Made by a program: the position numbers and the translations under genes
NCBI GenBank assembly: GCA_947561395.2
Contig: OX387190.1
Location: 33,226,858-33,290,857 of the forward strand
Length of the DNA: 64,000 nt
Reading direction: 5' to 3'
From: Buxus sempervirens
Taxonomy: Eukaryota; Streptophyta; Magnoliopsida; Buxales; Buxaceae
Part shown: positions 11,901 to 26,900 of the stretch, one piece after another
How the letters are laid out: every line of letters starts with the position of its first letter
Position numbering within the stretch: position 1 is the stretch's first letter
Notes under the pieces: model-generated
The model's database searches: none
What the model was told of the DNA's origin: nothing
The model's input: the letters and a program-made list of their open reading frames with translations, nothing else

Positions 11901-14900
11901 AATTATGAATTATTGGTTTTAAAATACAAAATTGAAGTGTTACTTAACACATGTAGCATAAGGCTTAGATTGAGATTATTAATGAAGAGATAAGTGTTGA
12001 TGTTTCCTTCTTTTTTTCTGGGATTATTAATGAACATCATTAAAAGGGGGAGAAATGCATATACAGAAGAAGAAAATCCAGATTCTGACAAGGGGCCTGT
12101 CTAGGAAAAATAAGCAGATACAACATAAATCCATATATAAGATCATATTATAACCCTCCAAAGAACAAAATAACAACAAAATAAGCGTGTTACCTTTGAG
12201 GTGCCAGTCACAAACTGCAGAAGGCGAGCTTTGTCCTCCTTGCTGAAACCTTGAACAACCTCCCAAAACCACTGGATAACAGGAGATGCAGCACTGTATC
12301 CTGAATACTCGGTATTTGCCCTCATATCATCCACTGAAAGATAGAAATGTAAAAGCAGTTACAAGAATATTACTGCATAAATTTTGGAGATCTTAAAAGC
12401 AATACAATTCTCATTCATCCGCATTAAAAATTGGAACTGCTCAAATCAATTAAAGAACTCACAATCAATGTCAGGAAGCCCACTTATCAATAACTCCAAT
12501 TCCTTATCATTAAAGATAGATATCAAATCGCGTAGGATTAGTTCATTGAAACCTTCCAAAAACGCATTTATCTGAGGACGAATAGCAGTTGTTAGCCGAT
12601 GCCCGGCAACAAGATTAACATACTCATGTTTATTCTCCTCAGTTACTCGGATGTTTCGGCCACCAGGTATCAGCTCATGGTCAGTTACCTGCATTATGTT
12701 ACCATGTAAACAACACTCTAAATATTTCAGCACATCAAACTATCGATTTGAATTCCATTACAATATTGTATAAAAAGTACTTTACCTCTGCCCTCTCATA
12801 CAATATCAGCTTCTCCTCATCAGCATCCATGCTGAAAGTGAGGTCTAAGATATCACTTATATCATTCTGCATAAATCAACAGTCATTATCAAAAAGTAGT
12901 TCACACAGACATTCAAGACAGTTAAATCAAAAGGATGGTTTTGGGTAATAATAAGAAACAATTCATTGAAATTTACGATAAACATGCAGCATACCTCAAG
13001 CAACCACTTAAGGTTTTTAAAGTAATCAGGATCAATGGCTTCAATGTCGTGATAGGTAACTTTAACCCCTAGGATATGCTTGTAGAAAGAACGAGTAAAA
13101 TGAACATCCAAAAGTTGGCCGTCAAAAAGTGCTTTGCCAACCTAAAAACAAATCAAGAAATAAGTACACAGAACATGTCGTATATTAAGTCCAACAAGGG
13201 CAATAGAGAAGGTACACACCACTCGCCCAACAAACTTAAAGTATGAGAGATGTTCTGTCTGGTAAACAGAGTTGGGATTTGGTTGAAATGTTGATTCATT
13301 GCCCACTGTTGTGAAAAGCAGCGCTCCCTTATCAAAAATCACTCTAGACAACAACTGATACCATTCTCTTGTGAGTCCACCAGCATCAATACCTTCCTCT
13401 CCTTGGAAGTTAACAGTTAATCTCCCCTTCAGATCTTGAGTTGATCGCATACGCAGTTGGTTATAGGAATCTTCAAGAATGTAGGCTCTTCTCACTGAAA
13501 TTCTCAAGGGACTATGATGATGATCATGTTGATGCTTTATTTTCGATCTGAAGTGAGAACGTTTGTTATCAAAATCAATGAACCGTGGAACCTTAAGCAT
13601 GAGAGAGAATGACTTCTCAAGCAATCCAGGATTCTGCCGGATAAAAGCATTTAAAAGCTTCCGATGCTTTTCTGAGAACTTCACAAAAGCTATGTGCTTC
13701 TCATCAAATTTTGCAGGGGACCCTGAAGTCTTCTGTTGGCCTGCAGATGTAGTGGCATCTTCCACTTCAGAAGCCGCAGCAATACCAATATCATGACTTG
13801 CACCTGGCTGTCCAGGATGAAACTTCTCACATGTCACAAAGAAAGACTCTATGTATGGCAAGATGTTCTGGGTACCCGCTGGAAGTGGGGGCATCAAACC
13901 AGCACCTGTAGGTGAGAAGGTTTTAGAGGTGGCGGACATGTCAACAGCTGAATCTGAGTAACTCTCTATTTTGCTTATGCAAGTGCTCAATTCCATCCAT
14001 AAGGGATCCAATGCAGCATTTATCTCCCATACATGAGAAAGAACAGCAGTATGCTCCTTTTCAGGAAGAGCTTGATGTTCCTTATCTTTATCGTGTAAAG
14101 ATGCAACAAGGGAGCTTAACGCCTGTAGAACCCTAAGGATTGCAGTTCCATCAGTAGAGTTTGTACTTAGCAGTTGCACGGCTTCACCAAATATTTTCAA
14201 CTCATCCATAGCAGATCTAGTTAAACTTTGCACAGATGCTGCCAGCTCAGTAATAAAAAGATGACAATGAGTTGGAGAAATAGCAACCAACTTCTTCAGT
14301 ACGTCAGCAACAAGAACATATGCGTTATCTGACAAACTGAAGGAAAAAAATATCGTCACTAAAAGCTCAAAGAGCTCAGAAGTATTCAGAAGCAGACAAC
14401 AGGACTCAAAAACATTCAAATAGCACAAGAAATCGAAGGAGTGAATATTTAGGGTACTCCATATGCTGGAATGAAATAATAGAAAAGTATTGATATAAGT
14501 TGGGGACAAAAGAAAGTCCAAGAAGCAAAAGTAATATCCTGATCATACAATTATTTTCAAAGTTGGGCATCAAGTTCAGATTAATTGCCCAAAGCCTGCT
14601 TTAACATAGCACGTGCATAAAATAATTGAAAAAGAAAACTTAATATACGATGACAGCATCATACAATTCAGAGTTGACAGAGAACAATATCATAATGAAG
14701 ATGCTTCTTTTGGGGTGGGCAGATAATAATGGGGGCCACCGGTAGTTCAATGATAGGTGAATAACAAAATTGGCATCAAGGATATCCATTTCAGTGGGTA
14801 TTATCAGAGCCTTGGTTTGAAATATCAAGAACTTTTCGGCTGCTGACCTCAACAAGGAAGAATTGATTTAAATGTTGGCCAAGAACTCTATGGAGGCCAT

Positions 14901-17900
14901 TCATGGAACAACTAAATATCAGTTTTTGAAGATAATTGAAACAACAGCCAAGACTCTGGTAAAGCCTCTTGAGCTGTGGAGCAAGTAGAAAGAACTCAAT
15001 AAATAAATCAATATTGAACAAAACAGGACATGTGGGACATGTGTAAACTATGCTTTATATGAATTTACATCATAACCACGAGTTCAAATTGTATGGAAAT
15101 TTTATGCCATATAATACATAAACATCAACAAGATCTTCAAAGGGGCTTACAAACCGGTTACTAAAGTTGAAGACATTTACAACACATTGACCACTCAAAA
15201 TAAATAAGTAGGCTATTAATACTTCCCAAGGTGCATCTGGCATCTTTTAGCCATTTCAGTTTGAACAAGAGCCTTATAACCATGACCAAGACTTCATTTC
15301 ACCGAATCCTATGTTTTACATCAATGAAAAATTGTAAAAATAATTTAAATTTAAAACACTGCAGCATGCATGATCCCAAGGCAAATTGGCAATCTTCAGG
15401 AGGAAATGCCTATGCCCCTCAATATTCTTAAGTCAACTTTTTTTAGCAAACAAGACATATGGGCAACATCCTATTACCTTTTCTATTCCTTTTTTAAAAT
15501 GAAATAATCCTTCTGTACCTTTCACTTGATCCAATATGCTACATGAGTTACATAATATTAATGGTCAATTTTAAGCGGAGAATACCGCTACGTAGACGGC
15601 TCACAAGAAATTTTATACGAAAGTAAGGACGAAAGGGGAAAATGATGCACTACTCAAGCAGAAATCTAATAGATGATATATCACCACATATTGATAGATT
15701 TGTTTATAACAAACATAACTTGTTAAAATCATGTAACAGTTATAGTTGAGGAAAACGCAACAGCAACATAAATGGCTTATCAAATGAAATCCAGAATTCC
15801 CAATAGTGTTTTTAAGAACATAAAAGAAAGAAAAATGAACTATAATTATATTGCAGTAATAAAGCAAAATAACCGGAAATAAACATAAAAATTCCCAATC
15901 ATACCCTTCCCTCGCAAGCAAGGAGCATAAAAGCCTCAGCTCAGCTTGTGGCAGGCTGAGTAACACAGCTTGAGTGCCACATTCTCTATTGGCACCAGAA
16001 ACAGGGTTGGAACTTTCATCAGGCTTCAACGATTTAACATCATCACCAGAAATAGAACCACTAGGGTCAACATTCATCTCAGCATCAGGCACAGAACTCC
16101 GAGAACTAGATGGCTGTTCAGTAAGGGATGCCTCAGACTTATTGGATGAGCTTGAGTTGTATTCGACATCATTGATAACAACCTCCAAAAGATTCAGCAA
16201 CTGAAATAGTAATGGGAGAGAAAAAGAAAAAATGGGTTGTTAAAACGTATTAGTGTACTAAACAATTCCAAAAAACCACCAAAATATCATCCTGAGAGAA
16301 GCATTACTTGTTCAAGATGAGCTACACTCCTCAAATATAGTGGTTGATTCAAGAGATTCAAAAGCAGGACGATACAAAAGTCATCTCTCTGACACTGCTT
16401 ACTTTCCATGGCCTCCTCGTTAATTATCACAGCTTTGCCACGCTCATTGTCCGACATCTCAATCTCTTGTGCATGTGACTGCAGCAGTTTAAGCTCGAAC
16501 AAAAGCTTTGCTACAGAGGGATGATTTCGGGCCAAGTATGTCAAAGTTTCCAGGATACGCCGAGATACAAGTGGAGGGACGCCTAAGAAGTAGTGTGCAT
16601 TGGGAGAAAAAAATAACATGGTATTTTAGTTACATTGTCCCAACTGCTAACATGGTACTCAAAATTGCAATTGCCAAAAACATCTCCAGTCTATTCTATA
16701 ACTAAGTCACAAGGTTATACTTTTTTTTTATCAGTCATTCATAACTTGTACTACACAGTGTATTACTTATTGGTCAAAAAACTTTCTGATATTATTACAT
16801 AGTGAAGCTTCATTGAAAAACATATGCAAGACAACGCATGCCTTATCTGTACATTTATTTATTTATTTCTTACAAGTATCTATGCATTTATTACTTGTCC
16901 AATATCCTTATCTATACTCTATATAACGAAAATAGGCTCCTTGGGAAGCTTGCCAATAACTATGCACGACTTTCCCAAAAAGGCCTTACCATTCATTGTA
17001 AAGGCTTAATTAATATAGGGGTAAAATAGTCAAAACTCTACCTATCATTTAAAATTTAACAGTTATAAAACTGCACGTGCACCCTACTAGTAGTTTTTCA
17101 AAGAGGGGTAAGGTAGGGTACATTTTAATCTATTTGGGTGTAAACATATCTAAATCAGCACTGCATATATTTCCATTCCAATTTCCGTAGATTTCCATTC
17201 AAAACTTCCACCTTGCTTGAATGTTTCCCTCATGGCTCTAACTTTGTTTAACATTATCAATATTTTCCAAAACATATTCCTTGAGGCCTTGATTCTTCTC
17301 TATTTTGGTGAGTAAGGTGGAAGTTTGGGGTGGGCAGTTACAACGATTGATAGTTGTGGTGGGAAACAGCTGGTGATAGTAATGTCCTTGAGGGATAGTG
17401 ATGGCAGTTACAACTTACAACAATTGATAGTTGTGGTGGGCAACAGTCCGTGATCAACAAGTGGAGGCAGTCAGTGGCAGCAAAAGTAATCAATTGGTCA
17501 CTGCTAATTGGTCAAGGCATCTGTGGTAACAGCCAATAGGTCACTGCTATGATGGCCACTGATTGTGGTTGTGGCTGTTCGTTGTCATAAGAAATGTCTA
17601 GAGTGGTCTATATGTTGGCCTACTAGGCCATCTCCAAGGTGGGAATGGTGGATTTTGGGGTTGATAGTTGTCATAAAGCAACGATAAAAAGGACGATGAA
17701 TAAGGTGGTTGATTTATTGGCCTTGAAACTAAAAATAGCATTCCTCCACCTGGGAATTGAGGTCTTCAATTTATATCTAAAATAGATTCTATCAAATTGG
17801 AGAGGAATTATAATTTCAATTCTATGGGTGTCAGTAAACAGAAGAACTGGAATACAAACCCCAACCCCATGTCCTATTTCAAACATGCCTCTAAGGGACA

Positions 17901-20900
17901 TCTGAACAGTAAATTAACTCCAAAAACGTTATTAACCTTGGAATTAAATTTACGTTAAGGACCTCTATTCCTCTTGGCCAAGCATTAAAATTAGAGGTGT
18001 AAGTAAAGCGGGTTGGGTCGTGTTATGAGAGTTCGAGCTCAACCCAATCAAGGATTTATTAGCCCAAACTCGTCGTTGATCCGCCCTAACCCAAACCCAA
18101 CCCAAAGATTATTGTTTGAGTTCAGGCTAGGTTTGGGTTGGCCCAAACAAAATGTAAGATTTTGAATTTTTTTAAAAATTTTTGTTATAATTACAAAATG
18201 TTGGAATATCATTCATTAATTCGTCTATCAACATGCTTTTATGTTTGTTTGTTATAAATGCAAATATTACAAATTCCTCTTGATTTATCCCTTGAATTTG
18301 GGAAAAACACACTTAATTTATTTCTTTAAAAATTTTAAAATATAATACTAGCTCACAATATTTGTGGTTTTGCACAATCTTTCTTGTAGAGTATGTGCTC
18401 CCAAATATCACATTCATTGTAACATATATGTATATGTATGGTAGTATTTATTTGACAAAAATTCACAAACTTATTATTACATGTTAATAATTTATGCTTA
18501 ATAGTTGAATGCATAAATACAATGACAATATAAAAGGAAAAGAAAACAATGATACATATATATACAAATAAATATTCACTTATATATCTATATGAGAGCG
18601 TATACATAAAGTCAACATTAAGTTCGGGCTTTTCGAGTTGTATAGCTTGAACCCAAGCCCAACACAAACTCAACTTCGGGCTTGAAATGAAACCCAAACC
18701 CAAACTCAATGCTCACTTCGGGCAATTATTCGGGTTGGGTTGGGCGGGCTTTGGGCGGTCCACTTTAGATTTACAGCTCTAATTAAAATATCATGCTTTC
18801 CACATACAAAATGAATTTTCAAAACTAGCTGTCCAAAATCAAAGTGGAGCCTTACCATCCAAAAATGGTGGACGAGAATACATAACATGGCTCTGGCAAG
18901 CATACAGCCGATGTGATGACCCTGCAGAATCACTAGAGTAATTGACAGGCTTCCGCATATCAAGCATCAGCATGTCCATCAGTATGTGAACCAAAGAAGT
19001 TCGGGTTTCGTGGTGTGCACATAAATTCAGCAGGAGCCTCTGCAGCTGGCCTTTATACAGGGGCTGCAAAATTTCAGGCATAAGTAAGCAGATCCCTACA
19101 GAACTTTATTAACGATGAAGCTATTATATCAAACAGTACCTGAACTACACGGAGCAACCGAATCATGGCTTTCAGAGCCTCTTCATCAACCAAAGGAACT
19201 CCATCAGCTTCAACAAGCTTACCACCCACTGATCTACGTGAAACCATGCCCCCGCTAGCTCTGTCCAGGCCAGACCCAGCAGCTTCACCTCGTCTAGAGG
19301 ACTCACCTCTTCTGTTTCTAGGGTACATCCCAAAAAGTGTACGGCCATGGTAACGATGTGCGAATCTTTCACGTAACATGTTTGCCTCCGCAACAAGAGC
19401 AGGTGTTAGATTGGCCAATATAGCATCAGATGATGTTAGGAGCACCTAAGATTGCAAAGATTTAGAAACTGCGAAAAAGATGAAGATTAAGAAGGAGCAA
19501 AGGAAAAAGATGATTTATTTACCTCTTCTCGTAAATCTGAGGGAAATGTTGCAATGATCGAGACAGTATCCATCTCAACAGGTTGCCCTTCCAGTTCCTG
19601 TGACTGATGTAGCCTCTGAGCTTGCTGTTGTGCTAGAACCTCATCACGTATTTCTGGGGGAAGAGCAGCAAGGAATTCAGGGTCAATATCTCCAGAATTC
19701 TGAGGTTGCACATTTGATGGCTGAGCGGAGTGACCCTGCTGAGCTGAAAGAACTTCAGCTCGCAGTTCCTCAGGAAGGGCATCAAGGAATGCAGGATCAA
19801 TTGATCCCGAATTTGCTTCCCTGTTGATTTGCTGTTGCTCAGCTGAACCTGTCTGATCTGATTCTTGATTGGTGTTTTCAGAGACTTCAGTAACACTGTG
19901 AAGAGCTGCGTCTCTGCTGTTTACTGGCAGAGCATTCCCCAGTGAAACAGTTGTTCTTCTTCCTCGAGTTGACTGCAGATCACCCAGAGGCAATCTATCA
20001 GCAGAACCTTGTCTTTCTCCTCCCTCATCATGACCATCAACACTTCCGATTTCAACTTCCAGACTGCGAAGGCTTTCACCCAAAGTTGCACCACTTCCAC
20101 TACTTTCTTGGCTCACAGCTTCAACATCCCGCACAATCGCATCATTGCGCTCATATTGCATTTCAACAGATTGAGAATGTGTGTCTGATGGCTCTGTTCC
20201 TTGAATAAAACCACTAGATGCAGGTCCCATATCACAATTTCCTGAGCCATCCACTGCTAAAGAACTGGGGGGAGCAGCAGAAACGCTTTCTGTATTTACA
20301 TTGTTTGCCACATATGTGTCAGGCCTTACTTCTGCTTCTGACCCTTGCAACTGACTAACCTCCCCTATACCTTGAGATTCCACTGTAGTCATATTCTGGT
20401 CAGAAGATTTATCAGAGGCTGGCCGTCTCAATTGGGAAACAAGTAATTCCTCAAGGCCTTGGGGAATTGCAGGTGCACTTGATCCACTGCGTTGCTGGCT
20501 ATCATCTAGCCACATATTGAAACGATGTCCATGCCGTCCATTCCTTAATGACCGGAATATAGTATCCAGCCTGGATGAAGCATTGTCCAAGTTTCTATCT
20601 AAAAAGTTGACAATATCCATGTTATTTAAGATTCTCAGAGTTGAAACAAAAGAAAATTAATGAATGAGAATATCAGATATTAAAAAAACCTACAGGAGGT
20701 ATCCCTGAAATACTAACCTGATTGTTCAAGTGGGGCTGGGTGCAGTGTGGAGGAAGGTGCCATCAGAAATGGATGTTGAGCAGGAGCACCATGATCAGCT
20801 CTTCCCAATAGACTGTATATGGATGTTGTGCGTCGTCTAGAGCCAAAAACTTCAACAGGCATCACATGGAGAGTATCATTTGCAAAACTATTTTCTCTAC

Positions 20901-23900
20901 CAAAAACTTCAATCTGGTCAAAAGCATTTATTCCATTGATGCCATCCTCAAGCCTAAGGATAACTCCATCTTCATCGTCCTCATCATCTTCATCTTCCTC
21001 CAAGACATCCTCATCAAACTCATCCCCATCCATCTCATGATCATCCTGATCTGTATCATGATGTGACAGGTGGTGAACTTCTTCTTCCAGATCATTATGT
21101 TCCTCATCATCCTCATCTTCATCTTCATCAATATCATCAGCATCATCCCCAGAAAGATCATCATCATCATTATCTTCATCTTCATCAATGTTGTCTCGAA
21201 CATTGTGTTGAATGTCAAATCTTATCCCCACAGTTTCCACACCATTTTCAAGGCCCCCAGTTTCCTCAGAAGTTTCATGCATATACTCATCTTCAGTTGC
21301 AGGAGCAAAATTTCCACCAACATCCCGATCATGCTCCATATCATCAGTTACTGACTCAGAGTTGCCAGAGGTCTGGACTGCGTTGGAAGGGTCAATATGG
21401 TCAGTTGCAGCTGTATTATGATCAGGCTGGGATGTAGTTTCCAAGGATTGGAATCCATCATCATGACTATCCGTTCCTCCAGGTTGGTTCTGAGCCGCAA
21501 GCTTCTCTGAGTTCTCACCCCTTCCTTTACTAGGATCAGCAGAATGGATATGCTCTTTTGTTACCAACTCCAAAGCTTTGATAAGCCCAGTAACAACTTT
21601 AGGCGAGTCAGCATGATCCAAGTCCAAGATTTGGAGAGTTCGTGTCAATGACCGAATGAGTCCAACATCTATAAAAGTTGCTGAAGCTTCTGCTGAAATA
21701 TATGAACCTGTAGGTGAGCGAGCAGCAAGGACGTCATTGATCAGATCAAGAAAAGCATTGATATTGCTGTTTGGAGGCTTGAAACCATCAGATGAATCAA
21801 CAAAGTCATTGAAAACATTATTGATCTCCATAAAAACTCTTTTTCGTGCCTCTGCAGAGCGAATGCAAGATGCTACCAAGAATTGGCTAGCCCTTGTAGC
21901 TAATTTCTGCTTCCAATCGCCATCTACCTTCTTTTCTTTCCTGTGAGTTCCAGAATATGGAAGAAACCTGTGAATAATATGATGAAAAATTCCAACACTG
22001 TAGCATCCAGCAGTACCCCGCTGAGGAGGGACATGGCAGCTACTAAGTTCAGCATCTCTCCGGAGGACAACATTTATGGACGAAGCGTATGTCAACAGAA
22101 TCTCACTCAGTAGCTTCAGAATGAATACAATCTTTGCAAGAGATGCAGAAGCTTCCTGGTTATTGGTTTCACTCTCTTCAGATACAACGGCTATGGCTTT
22201 CCCTTTCCCCTTATTCACTGCAGTGTCAATATCCATGTCTACTAAAGATGGAGTATCGAGGACCCCATCCATCAAAGTGTCATTTTTCATTGAAGGAACA
22301 AATGTTATCACAGAATCCAAGAGAAGCTCAATCACACTTACAAAACTTTGAGGAGATTTCCTATGAATTTTGACATTCTTGGGATGAGTCTCTGAAGGTT
22401 TTCCATGCCCATTACCAGGAGCTATTGAGCTCATATCACCTGAAGTGTTCTTTCCGTCAATATGATGTTGTTGCTTATTTTTCTCTGATGCTTTCTCCTC
22501 CTTTTCCTTCTCCTTGTACTTTTCTTTGTCACGATCTTTCACTATGACAATGTAAGGTCTATCACCTACCATCTCAATTTGGCAGACAGATTGAGCAGCT
22601 TGCATAAAAACCACAGGATCCCTGGAAATGACAGAAGCCAAATTTAGAAGGAAATTGCGAGGAGTAAGCCTTCCATTGGAATGCCTAGTTGTTGCCGCCA
22701 CAACGAAATGCCGTATCTCAGATTCCATTGCTTGCTGGAGAGTATGAGGATCTTCAAGAATATGATGAATTATTGTGGCAGCAACAGTATCAAATCCAGA
22801 AAAAAGGCTGGTTGTGGGCAAAGAAAGCAACGCAGGCAAACCACCAGATTCAAGGAAACTCACGGCAACAGAATGATTTCTGGTTAGTGTAGCGCATAAC
22901 TGCAGAACAGCATGGATTGTTTCGGATGGAAGTTGATTTTTTATGCACATACAAGCAATCTCAACAAGTCTCCTCTGCTCATGTAAATCCATGAATCGTG
23001 AAGCTAACCCCAAGGTAGATTGAAGACTGTTTTGCTTGCCTTCTTCAATAATTACAGGTGACTGTTGACAACTAGTATCATCCTTACTGACCTGCTCTGG
23101 TAAATTTAACTTGGGCTCCAGTTGCAACAGCTGATCAATTGCAAGAAAAGCTGCTGTCACCCATTTTGGAACTTGGAGTGTCCCCCGCGTATGCACACCC
23201 GATTCCCATTGAGAAAGCAAATCCGTAGCAATCTTCACCAGCCCATTTTTTAAGGCAACTTCACGTGCCACTGCATCTTCATGAAGAACCAATGCAAGAA
23301 CATGAAAAAGCGCAGAAAGCATAGAACCATTTCCACTATCGCAAATCGAACCACAAAGCTTCACATTTTCAATGATAAAGGAGATTATTTTTGGTCTGTA
23401 TTGACCGTCATTTTGGGAGCATAGCATCATAAGCAGGTCCCTAACTGGAAATGCTAATGGTTCCTTCATCTGCAGAAGCCTGGTACATGTTGATAACAAC
23501 TCATCAATAGGAGGAAGCTGGACCAGTTCTTCTTCCGGTTCTGGATGACCAGCATCTGCAACATCTTCCTTTGTGGCTGTCCCTGAATTCCCAAGGGACA
23601 TGGCAAGAGCACGTGCAAGTTCATCATCTTCTTGTGCTTCCTCTTGATGTGAGAATAACCACTCCATTGCCATCTCCACGCTGTTTGTCCCCACTTGCCT
23701 CAAGGCTTCTTCAGCCCTAGATCTGGAAAAGCCCATCTCTACAATCGTTGAGATAGATGATTCATTTGGAGGAGGACCATTTAGACGACCTCCCGTATTG
23801 CTATTCACATTTTTCACTTCAACTCCAGAATATATGTGCCGCATGATAGATATAATCATGGTAATAAACTCATAGCTGCAGTCAGTAAACTGATTATGAG

Positions 23901-26900
23901 TCCAAATAGGAAGAACAACCTTCAATACCATTGACTGAAGGACCTTTACAAATGTCTCAGCATCACGTGGATATGGAACATCTCCATTTGTTATAGGTTG
24001 GGCAAGTAAGTGCTTCGTAAAAGGAGATAAGATGAAGGATGAAGTCACTATGTGATCCATGAGTGTACAATAACTCACCAAGGGACCATATATCCACGAA
24101 TTATCATCTGTTTCTTCCTTCATATCCTGCTTCAAATTTCCATCGTCTGTCTCCATTGGAGAAGCGGGGGCCTTGTTTACTGCAAATAGCAGTTGACTTG
24201 TAGCTTCAAAAGTGGTCAAAACTGCTTGAAGAACTCCACTGCCATAGAAACAATTCACAAGAATTGGATTACAAGAATCTGGTCTATCCAATATAGTGCC
24301 ATCAATGAAATCGATAACCTTTCCAAGATAGCGACATTTAGTTGATATGGACACCTCAGATCTAGAAGGATCCACGTGCCCGCCAAAATGTAAATGGTCC
24401 ATTGCAATAGATGCAAAAGCAGAAACAACAGATTTCGCAGAAGGGGACACATTTACAGAATCATCTCGCCGACGAGAAGGAAGCAACATTACTTTTCCCA
24501 ATTCCAAGAATAGATGTCTGATGTGGAAAGAAAGTGACCTCATCATGTCACAGCAGGATGCATAATAAGATTTATTCTTATCACCTTCCATTTTGCTAAC
24601 AGCACCAGCTGCATCAGAAGAACCAGAATGCTGCAACTGGTGACTGGAACCAACCCACGGGTTTGGTGGACCATCCATACCCAATCTCTGCTGGATGCCA
24701 GAAGCACGACCAAGATCACGGTACAGGCTTATGAGATCAAAAAACTGAGATTCAACACTCCATCCTGACATCCTTCTTCTCAGTAATGGATCAAGAAACT
24801 GCCTAAAAGAGTTGAACCTTTGTTCCTCAGTTTCATTTGCATTTGTCTCTGATTTCTGTGATTCAGAAGTAGAAACAGAGCTGTCATCTACAATCTCAAG
24901 CTTGGAATCTTCAAGCAAAGAAATCTGCCAAAGAACTTCTCGGTGGACGCGTCCAATGTTTTCAAGGACATCCTTGCTTCCATTTCCAAATTCAGAGAGC
25001 AATGCAGTTACCCAACGGTTGTCTTTTGAAGCAGCAAGAAATAGAAGGAATTCAACAACAAAGAGTGATGAAAATATTCTGCTATCAGGGGTCATCCTTG
25101 GATCCAGAAAAGGTGACCCAGGAACTGAGCTCAAACCTGATAAAGCTTTCTCCAGATTATCCCTGAGACATGAGCAGAAGGCATGTGCTAGAGGAGCAGA
25201 GTGATGCTGAGTAAAACCCTTAAAAACCACAGTGCTGTGCAAAGCAATAGACATCCCTTCAGATGATTGTGCAATACTAGGCCGTAAAAGAAGCTTCAAT
25301 AAAGCTTCAATACCCTTCTTCTCTACAAATAACCTACAAGTTTCAGAATTTTCCATTGTTCTGTGAACCAGTATCATCACATGAAAGATGCATAGTTGAA
25401 TGAAACGTTCATTACTGATACCTTCGGTATCTGAATCCGTAACTAGACAGCCATGCCCCAAACTATCTTTATCTTCAGAATCTGTTTCCATTGCAGCATC
25501 ATTCCCTATGGAGGCAATTCTATCAATAATTTCAATGATTATATCAACACCAGTGCTTCTTAAAGAAGACACATGACGCAAAAGCTCCTCCACAGCATTT
25601 GCCAATGGCACAACACCTTCATTCATTGCCACAACATATTTCCTGGTGGTGAAGATGTCGACAAGAAACCGCAATGCCATGGTTTCTTTTACTGCCTCTA
25701 ATCCCTTAACATTTAGACAGATAGCACCAAGACCACTGGGGACACATGTAATAGCTTTTGAAGAAGGAAGAATGCCAGCTACTACAGATGATAAAAAGGC
25801 TTCTGGAAGACCCAATTCATGCAGTGCAGAGAAACAAGTTGGGTCCTTGTGGATAATTTCACTCATAAGGGTCACTGCTGAGAAATATATGTCACCTCCA
25901 AACTTCCCAACATTCCCAAATATCAGCGATAATGAAGAAGATAAGGAATTATCATGTGAATTTTGGGACCTTGAAGAATTTGCAGGGGCATAAGTAGCAG
26001 ATCCAAGAGCCTTCAGTAAAGTCTTGATAAGCCTTTTCTGGGAGTATAACTGATCATCGTCATACCCTGAGAAGCTACCAGTAACCATTAAATTGTCATT
26101 TGTGGCCATACCAATAACTCTGTGTACTTCAATCTGTAGCCTGTGAGCCAAAAATTCCACACCCCCGAGATCTTTAAACAGGGATACAGCTGCATTACTG
26201 TAATCCATGAGCTTCTGTAGAGTTTTCACTGCAAGGCAGACAAGATGCATATGGCTAGAGTCGCTGTCCTGTAGAAGAGGTAAAAGTGTGGGAACCATCC
26301 CTGAACCCCTTATAGAACTTCCAGAACTCGAAGATGATATAACATGGAGAAGATAGAACTGTAGAAGTGCTTCAACAAAGGCAAGATGTGACTGATCAGT
26401 GGAATTGTTCAGTGACAATATTGCCTTCTGGAGAACATTCAGCAGTATCATTCGGTTCCCCCCAGCAGAAATGATGCTTGATCCACTCAGTATCCTTGCC
26501 CGCTCATTGGAAGACGAATATGCAGCTAACTGGGCCCCCAATGCAAGCATTGCATGCGTTCTCATGGTCTCTGGAGCAGCTTCTTCAGTACGCACAATTT
26601 TGATCAACTCATTTGTATACTCTGGCTCATTTGCAAAAAATGACACAAGTTCATCATGGGCATCATTAGACTGAACAAGTACAATGAATGCCAGAAGGCA
26701 AATCTGGCTGTAGAGTCTGCATATTTGAGGAGAACGATAAGCATGGGCATATCTGATTCGGGTCAGCAACGAAAATCTTTGATCTGGAGGTACACCGTAT
26801 TGCTCAACGCATTGTTTCAGAAGTACCAAATCGTCTTCCTTCCGCATATGCAGCTCTGGGATGTGTATAACACATATGTTGGAAAGTTGTGCCCTATCAC

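Larger units (their letters stand above)
16583..18855 (-). other. UPL intron 7 (2.3 kb), transposon-rich
   Basis: This intron separates ...PPFLDG from [10 protein letters not shown]. It holds a dispersed repeat (16906-17095), a G/T-rich degenerate repeat tract (17332-17600) and a complete TIR element (17992-18781). Together these make up about half of its length. Confidence 0.85.

Noticed and set aside
12027-12334. Minus-strand frames read past the exon end of UPL exon 14
   Set aside because: They run into intron 14 after the donor at 12193; the true continuation is at 9279.
21063-21437. Plus-strand His-rich frame opposite the UPL acidic region
   Set aside because: It is a shadow of the GAT/GAA-rich Asp/Glu coding run on the minus strand.
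24812-25204. 130-codon plus-strand frame opposite UPL
   Set aside because: It is antisense to a confidently assigned coding exon.
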